This document shows, piece after piece, positions 60,555 through 64,000 of a DNA stretch of 64,000 nt. The position numbers and the translations under genes are program-made. This DNA is from Endoryza foliicola (lineage in GTDB: Bacteria > Bacteroidota > Bacteroidia > Chitinophagales > Chitinophagaceae). Position 1 is the first letter of the stretch. Every line of letters begins with the position of its first letter. The stretch spans positions 3,968,001 through 4,032,000 of the forward strand of contig OZ245715.1 in assembly GCA_965226965.1 (NCBI GenBank). The letters are read 5' to 3'. Under the pieces are notes generated by a model. The model saw nothing but the letters and a program-made list of their open reading frames with translations, searched no databases and was not told the origin of the DNA.

Positions 60555-63119
60555 ATGAGAAAATTTTACATAATTCTCGTTTCCACTTTACTATTTGCAT
60601 CGAAAATAACTGCACAAGAAAAAGGCGTCTCTTATCAACTTGCAACAGAAAGAGTTTCGAGCATTGCAAATCCACACTACACTTTACATTTTACCATTCC
60701 ACCAATTACTTCTGAACCAATACATGCAACGGAAGTCATTTCATTTGATTTGAAAAAGCCGGTAAAAGAAATCGTCATTGATTTCAATACGGTTGCCGCA
60801 AATTTAAAATCGGTAACCCTCAACGGACAAAAAGCCAACTACCAATTCAAGAACGAACACATCATCGTAAGCGCTCCTTCTTTCAAAACAAAAGGCAATG
60901 AAATAGGGATTGAATTTATAGCAGCAGGGAATTCATTGAAACGGGAAGCCACGGAGTTTGTGTATTGTTTGTTTGTGCCGGCAAAAGCACGTGATGTATT
61001 TCCTTGTTTCGACCAGCCCAATTTAAAAGCATCGGTAACATTGAAGTTAACGGTTTCAAAAGAATGGAAAGCGGTAAGCAATGGAAGCATAATCGACTCT
61101 ACTGTAAATGGAGATTGGCTTACTTGGTCGTTCAAAAAAACGGCTCCTTTGAGTACCTATCAGTTTTCGTTCGCGGCGGGGAAGATGAATCGATATTCCG
61201 AAACAAGAGAAGGAAAGACGATCAACTTCTATTATGTTGAAAACAATAAGAAGAAATTAGACACCAGCTTAACCGCTGCTGTCGATATCAATTTCAAGGC
61301 ATTGGCATTCGATGCGAAATACCTGAACAGTTACTACCCTTATGAAAAATTCGATTTTGTAGAAATCCCACGATTTAGCATTGGAGGAATGGAACATCCA
61401 GGGGCGGTTTTCTATAATGGCAATTCTTTGTTCATGGATCAAACCAATGATACCCGAATTTATTCTAGGAATGCGCTGATTGGACATGAAGTGAGTCATA
61501 TGTGGTTCGGCGATTGGGTGACCATGAAATGGTTCAATGAAGTGTGGTTGAAAGAAGTGTTTGCCAGTTATATTGGCGATAAGTTTGCATCTAGTTTAAC
61601 GCCTGTAACCGATTTCAATAAGAAATTCCTGTTGGCCAATTTTGCAGGCGCTTACTCAGTTGATCGCTTTCCCAGTTCGGAGCCTATTTACAGAACCCTA
61701 CCGAATTTGAATCAAGCCGGATTGGTATACGGTCCACTTACATACAACAAAGCCCCCATCATGATGCATCAATTGGAATTGTTGATTGGGGAAGAAGCAT
61801 TTCAAAAAGGTGTTCAGGATTACATCAAAAAATATCAGGGTGGCAATGCAGATGTATTCGACTTACTGAATGAATTTCAAAAGTATACCAAGGCGAATTT
61901 GAAAGAGTGGAGTACGATATGGTTGCGTAATCCGGGCCGCCCTATCATTGATGCCCAATTGGAAACCCATCAAGGCAAAATATCAAAATTGGTTCTTACA
62001 CAGAAAGGAGAATTCAATCCTACACTGAAATGGACACAATATTTTGAAGTACTATTGGTATACAAAGACAGTATTTCGAAGATCCCGGTTCGTATAAAGG
62101 ACTATCAAATGGAACTAAGTGAATTGAAAGGAAGAACAGCTCCTGAATTCATTGTATACAATTCGAGTGGCGAGGGTTATGGTGTGTTCCCGAATTCAGC
62201 AAATAGTATACAAGATCCATTGTTCAAGAAACTGCCGGTTGAAACGAGAGCGTTATTGGTGATCAATGCCTACGAACAAGCACTGTTGAAAACTCCAGCA
62301 ATTAAGTATCAAAACGGAATGGGGCCTTTGCAATTCCTCAAGCAGTTAAGCGTGTTGATCAGAGATGAAAAAGACCAACAATTATTGGATCGGGAATTGA
62401 GAATAATGGAAGGCATCTATTGGAAGCTTTTAAAAAAAGAGACCAGATCAACGGTTGGCACTTCGCTCGAAATTTCATTGTTGGAAGCGATGAAAGAACA
62501 CAGTAAAATCAATAGAACTGCGATTTTCAAATCTTACTTGCGAATGGCAAACAGCGCTGCTGCTATTGATAGCATGTATCATTATTGGCAAACCAGATCC
62601 GTGCCGGCGGAAGTAACTATGAGTGCCGATGATTGGAACTGGGTGGCACAAGAATTGGCATTGAGAAACTATAAAGGGTCTGAAATATTGAAACAACAAT
62701 TAGACAGTATCACCAATCCGAATATTCGCAAAACCTTTGCAATAGCGATGATTGCTTTATCGGAAAATCAAGCAACCAGAGATAGTTTATTCAATAGTTT
62801 CTTAAAACCTGAGGGACGAAAAAATGAATCAGATGTGGCTACTGCCCTGCGGTTCTTAACGCATCCTTTACGACAAGAAGAAAGCAGAAAGTATATTCCG
62901 GAGGCACTAAAGGTTTTGCCAGATATACTAACAACGAATGACTTGTTCTTCGCGCCTACTTGGTTGAGTGCTTTGCTTGACAATTATCAAGATGACGAAA
63001 CAGTGAAACTTTTAAAGGACTATTTTAGCAAGCCGCATCCTGATGTTCCGGATTTATTGATGAAGAAAGTGAAGCAAACAGCAGATTGGGTTGTGAGGGC
63101 GAATGAGGTGAGGGAGTAG
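60555..63119 (+). CDS. M1 family zinc aminopeptidase, secreted
   Basis: The 854-residue protein starts with a signal peptide ending FASKITAQ. It has GGMEHPG at about 277-283, the substrate-binding site that is GAMEN in most M1 enzymes, and HEVSHMWFGDWVTMKWFNEVWLKEVF starting at residue 311, the HExxH-X18-E zinc motif. A helical C-terminal domain follows. It trims N-terminal residues from peptides in the periplasm or outside. The EH in place of the usual EN in the exopeptidase motif is a variation that may alter specificity. Confidence 0.94.
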   Translation: MRKFYIILVSTLLFASKITAQEKGVSYQLATERVSSIANPHYTLHFTIPPITSEPIHATEVISFDLKKPVKEIVIDFNTVAANLKSVTLNGQKANYQFKNEHIIVSAPSFKTKGNEIGIEFIAAGNSLKREATEFVYCLFVPAKARDVFPCFDQPNLKASVTLKLTVSKEWKAVSNGSIIDSTVNGDWLTWSFKKTAPLSTYQFSFAAGKMNRYSETREGKTINFYYVENNKKKLDTSLTAAVDINFKALAFDAKYLNSYYPYEKFDFVEIPRFSIGGMEHPGAVFYNGNSLFMDQTNDTRIYSRNALIGHEVSHMWFGDWVTMKWFNEVWLKEVFASYIGDKFASSLTPVTDFNKKFLLANFAGAYSVDRFPSSEPIYRTLPNLNQAGLVYGPLTYNKAPIMMHQLELLIGEEAFQKGVQDYIKKYQGGNADVFDLLNEFQKYTKANLKEWSTIWLRNPGRPIIDAQLETHQGKISKLVLTQKGEFNPTLKWTQYFEVLLVYKDSISKIPVRIKDYQMELSELKGRTAPEFIVYNSSGEGYGVFPNSANSIQDPLFKKLPVETRALLVINAYEQALLKTPAIKYQNGMGPLQFLKQLSVLIRDEKDQQLLDRELRIMEGIYWKLLKKETRSTVGTSLEISLLEAMKEHSKINRTAIFKSYLRMANSAAAIDSMYHYWQTRSVPAEVTMSADDWNWVAQELALRNYKGSEILKQQLDSITNPNIRKTFAIAMIALSENQATRDSLFNSFLKPEGRKNESDVATALRFLTHPLRQEESRKYIPEALKVLPDILTTNDLFFAPTWLSALLDNYQDDETVKLLKDYFSKPHPDVPDLLMKKVKQTADWVVRANEVRE

Positions 63120-63469
63120 TTAGAAGTTATAAGTTTTTAGTTGTTGAGTTTTTAAGTTTTATGCGGCTTCGCTGAGAACTGTATTCACCGCGAAGACCGC
63201 CAAGACCGCAGAGATCTCGCAAAGCGGCTTTTATTCATCACCAATATTTTCACCACAGATTCATCAGATTAAAACAGATTCTCACAGATTAGCCTCCGAA
63301 TTTCAATTTACCTCACTGCGATCAGGATTTACAGGATGGATAGTCTGCCTCTTCCCTCTTCCCTCTTCCCTCTTCCCTCCTCCCTCTTCTTTTTTGTATT
63401 TCCTCGTTCCTCGTCTCCTGTTTTCCTCGCTCCTGTGCTCCGGGCTGTTCAATTATTAATTATTCATTC
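63120..63469. repeat. Intergenic repeat mosaic after the M1 peptidase
   Basis: In order: AAGTTTTTAGTTGTTGAGTT-type units (63127-63157), GCAAAG/GCAGAG units (63165-63230), CACCACAGATTCATC and CACAGATTAGCCTCCGA (63252-63300), a C/T-rich tandem of CTTCCCT units (63349-63390), TCCTCGTTCCTCGTCTCC (63402-63420), and GGGCTGTTCAATTATTAATT (63442-63460). The last 17 bases of the second module are the reverse complement of 18459-18475. Confidence 0.8.
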
Positions 63470-64000
63470 TTAATTATTAATTCCACTCACCATTTCCACT
63501 TCCTTCTTATACAACCCATTTTCCGGATGCGGATTTTCGTTGAGAATGTATACGATGGAAGTTTTGTCGTTGTAAGGATACCAACCGCTTACCATTAAGC
63601 CATTAGGATTATAGCTTTTAAGGAAATTAACCCAGCTTTGATTCACCACTTCCTGCACTTTATAGTCTACCTCTCTCCATTTACGTTTCCAAAGATGAAG
63701 GTTGTGAAAGGCGAAAGGCACTTCTGAGGTGTGGAAAGCTCCGTAGTCGGGGAAATTTTCTAAAGGTGCGGGCACATGGGTGTATTCATAAACATAGACA
63801 GGGGCGCGGTTGTATTTGGCCCAATTGATGGAAGGAGCTCCTGCAAATCCCATTAAGTTCCATTTTTGCTGAGAGGCAGTAGCTTGAGAATCCGTTTCAG
63901 CAGGGAAGAGTTGCAAAAACTCCGCAGCCTTGTCTCCAAATTGCGCTTCTACATTCTTTTTAAAAGCATCTGCTTTCACCAATTGATTACCAAACAAAGC
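63470..64000 (-). CDS. Carboxylesterase/lipase family protein, C-terminal part (runs off the window)
   Basis: The minus-strand frame is open to the right edge and ends at TAA (63472-63470). The visible 176 residues include YGAFHTSEVPFAFHNLHLW, which holds the catalytic histidine of type B carboxylesterases, and VVNQSWVNFLKSYNPNG, the C-terminal helix region of that family. The N-terminus with GESAGG lies outside the window. The last few residues (GINN) and the stop are encoded by the AATTATTAATT repeat. An in-frame ATG at 63997 is unlikely to be the true start. Confidence 0.8.
   Translation of the reverse strand, partial: ALFGNQLVKADAFKKNVEAQFGDKAAEFLQLFPAETDSQATASQQKWNLMGFAGAPSINWAKYNRAPVYVYEYTHVPAPLENFPDYGAFHTSEVPFAFHNLHLWKRKWREVDYKVQEVVNQSWVNFLKSYNPNGLMVSGWYPYNDKTSIVYILNENPHPENGLYKKEVEMVSGINN

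Noticed and set aside
1..64000. tRNA or rRNA genes
   Set aside because: I scanned the spacers for cloverleaf-like patterns and conserved rRNA segments and found none; this was by eye, so a tRNA could be missed.

Overview
The window reads as chromosomal DNA of a Bacteroidota bacterium, most likely family Chitinophagaceae. The signs are the TAnnTTTG-type promoter boxes, the near absence of Shine-Dalgarno sequences, a split nuoC/nuoD complex I operon with a short NuoG, paired ExbBD/TonB modules, DUF4836 and met-zincin DUF5117-type proteins, and many AT-rich intergenic repeats. The family assignment is inference from gene content; there is no rRNA in the window.

Positions 1-8613 (minus strand) are a defence island. 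A small XRE regulator with a palindromic operator heads a type 1 BREX operon: brxA, brxB, brxC, then a two-gene AAA-ATPase/HNH module resembling Septu (PtuA/PtuB), then pglX, which runs off the left edge. The inserted pair is joined to pglX by an ATGA overlap and to brxC by a 1-nt gap. Directly upstream of the regulator lies a CBS-domain protein with a C-terminal HEPN-like domain and an RNxxxH motif, a possible additional, unnamed effector.

Positions 8614-18664 hold a repeat-rich spacer, mnmE, an exbB-exbD-exbD-tonB operon, a secreted met-zincin metalloprotease and a MacB-type permease. Positions 18665-32588 (minus) are the complete 14-gene complex I operon, nuoA to nuoN, with an unrelated secreted DUF4440-like gene between nuoE and nuoF. 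Positions 32723-36520 (minus) carry a second tonB, a small membrane protein, a PstS-like lipoprotein and a secreted TPR protein.

Positions 36804-47935 hold mostly plus-strand housekeeping genes: a low-molecular-weight phosphatase, hisS, a DUF4836 lipoprotein, a two-gene ABC transporter, a thiolase (minus), rlmN, an RluB-type pseudouridine synthase carrying a low-complexity insert, a methyltransferase and an RluA-type synthase.

Positions 48285-58461 (minus) are the branched-chain amino acid block leuA, leuB, ilvE, ilvD, ilvB, ilvH, ilvC and ilvA. Between leuB and ilvE is an unlisted 32-codon leader peptide with a run of five Val and then Ile codons. It is followed by an alternative-pairing segment and a strong terminator, which is the layout of a classical ilv attenuator. 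A second hairpin lies in the leuA leader. leuC and leuD are not present.

Positions 58670-64000 hold a TPR-like protein of unknown role, an M1 aminopeptidase and the C-terminal part of a carboxylesterase. Almost every gene-free stretch is a mosaic of the same few short repeat families (GCAGAG/GCAAAG, CACAGATT, TTAGGC, AATTATTAATT, GAGGAACGAGG, ACTCAAAA). One of them also appears in frame inside the RluB-type gene. I saw no tRNA, rRNA, CRISPR array, insertion sequence or prophage.
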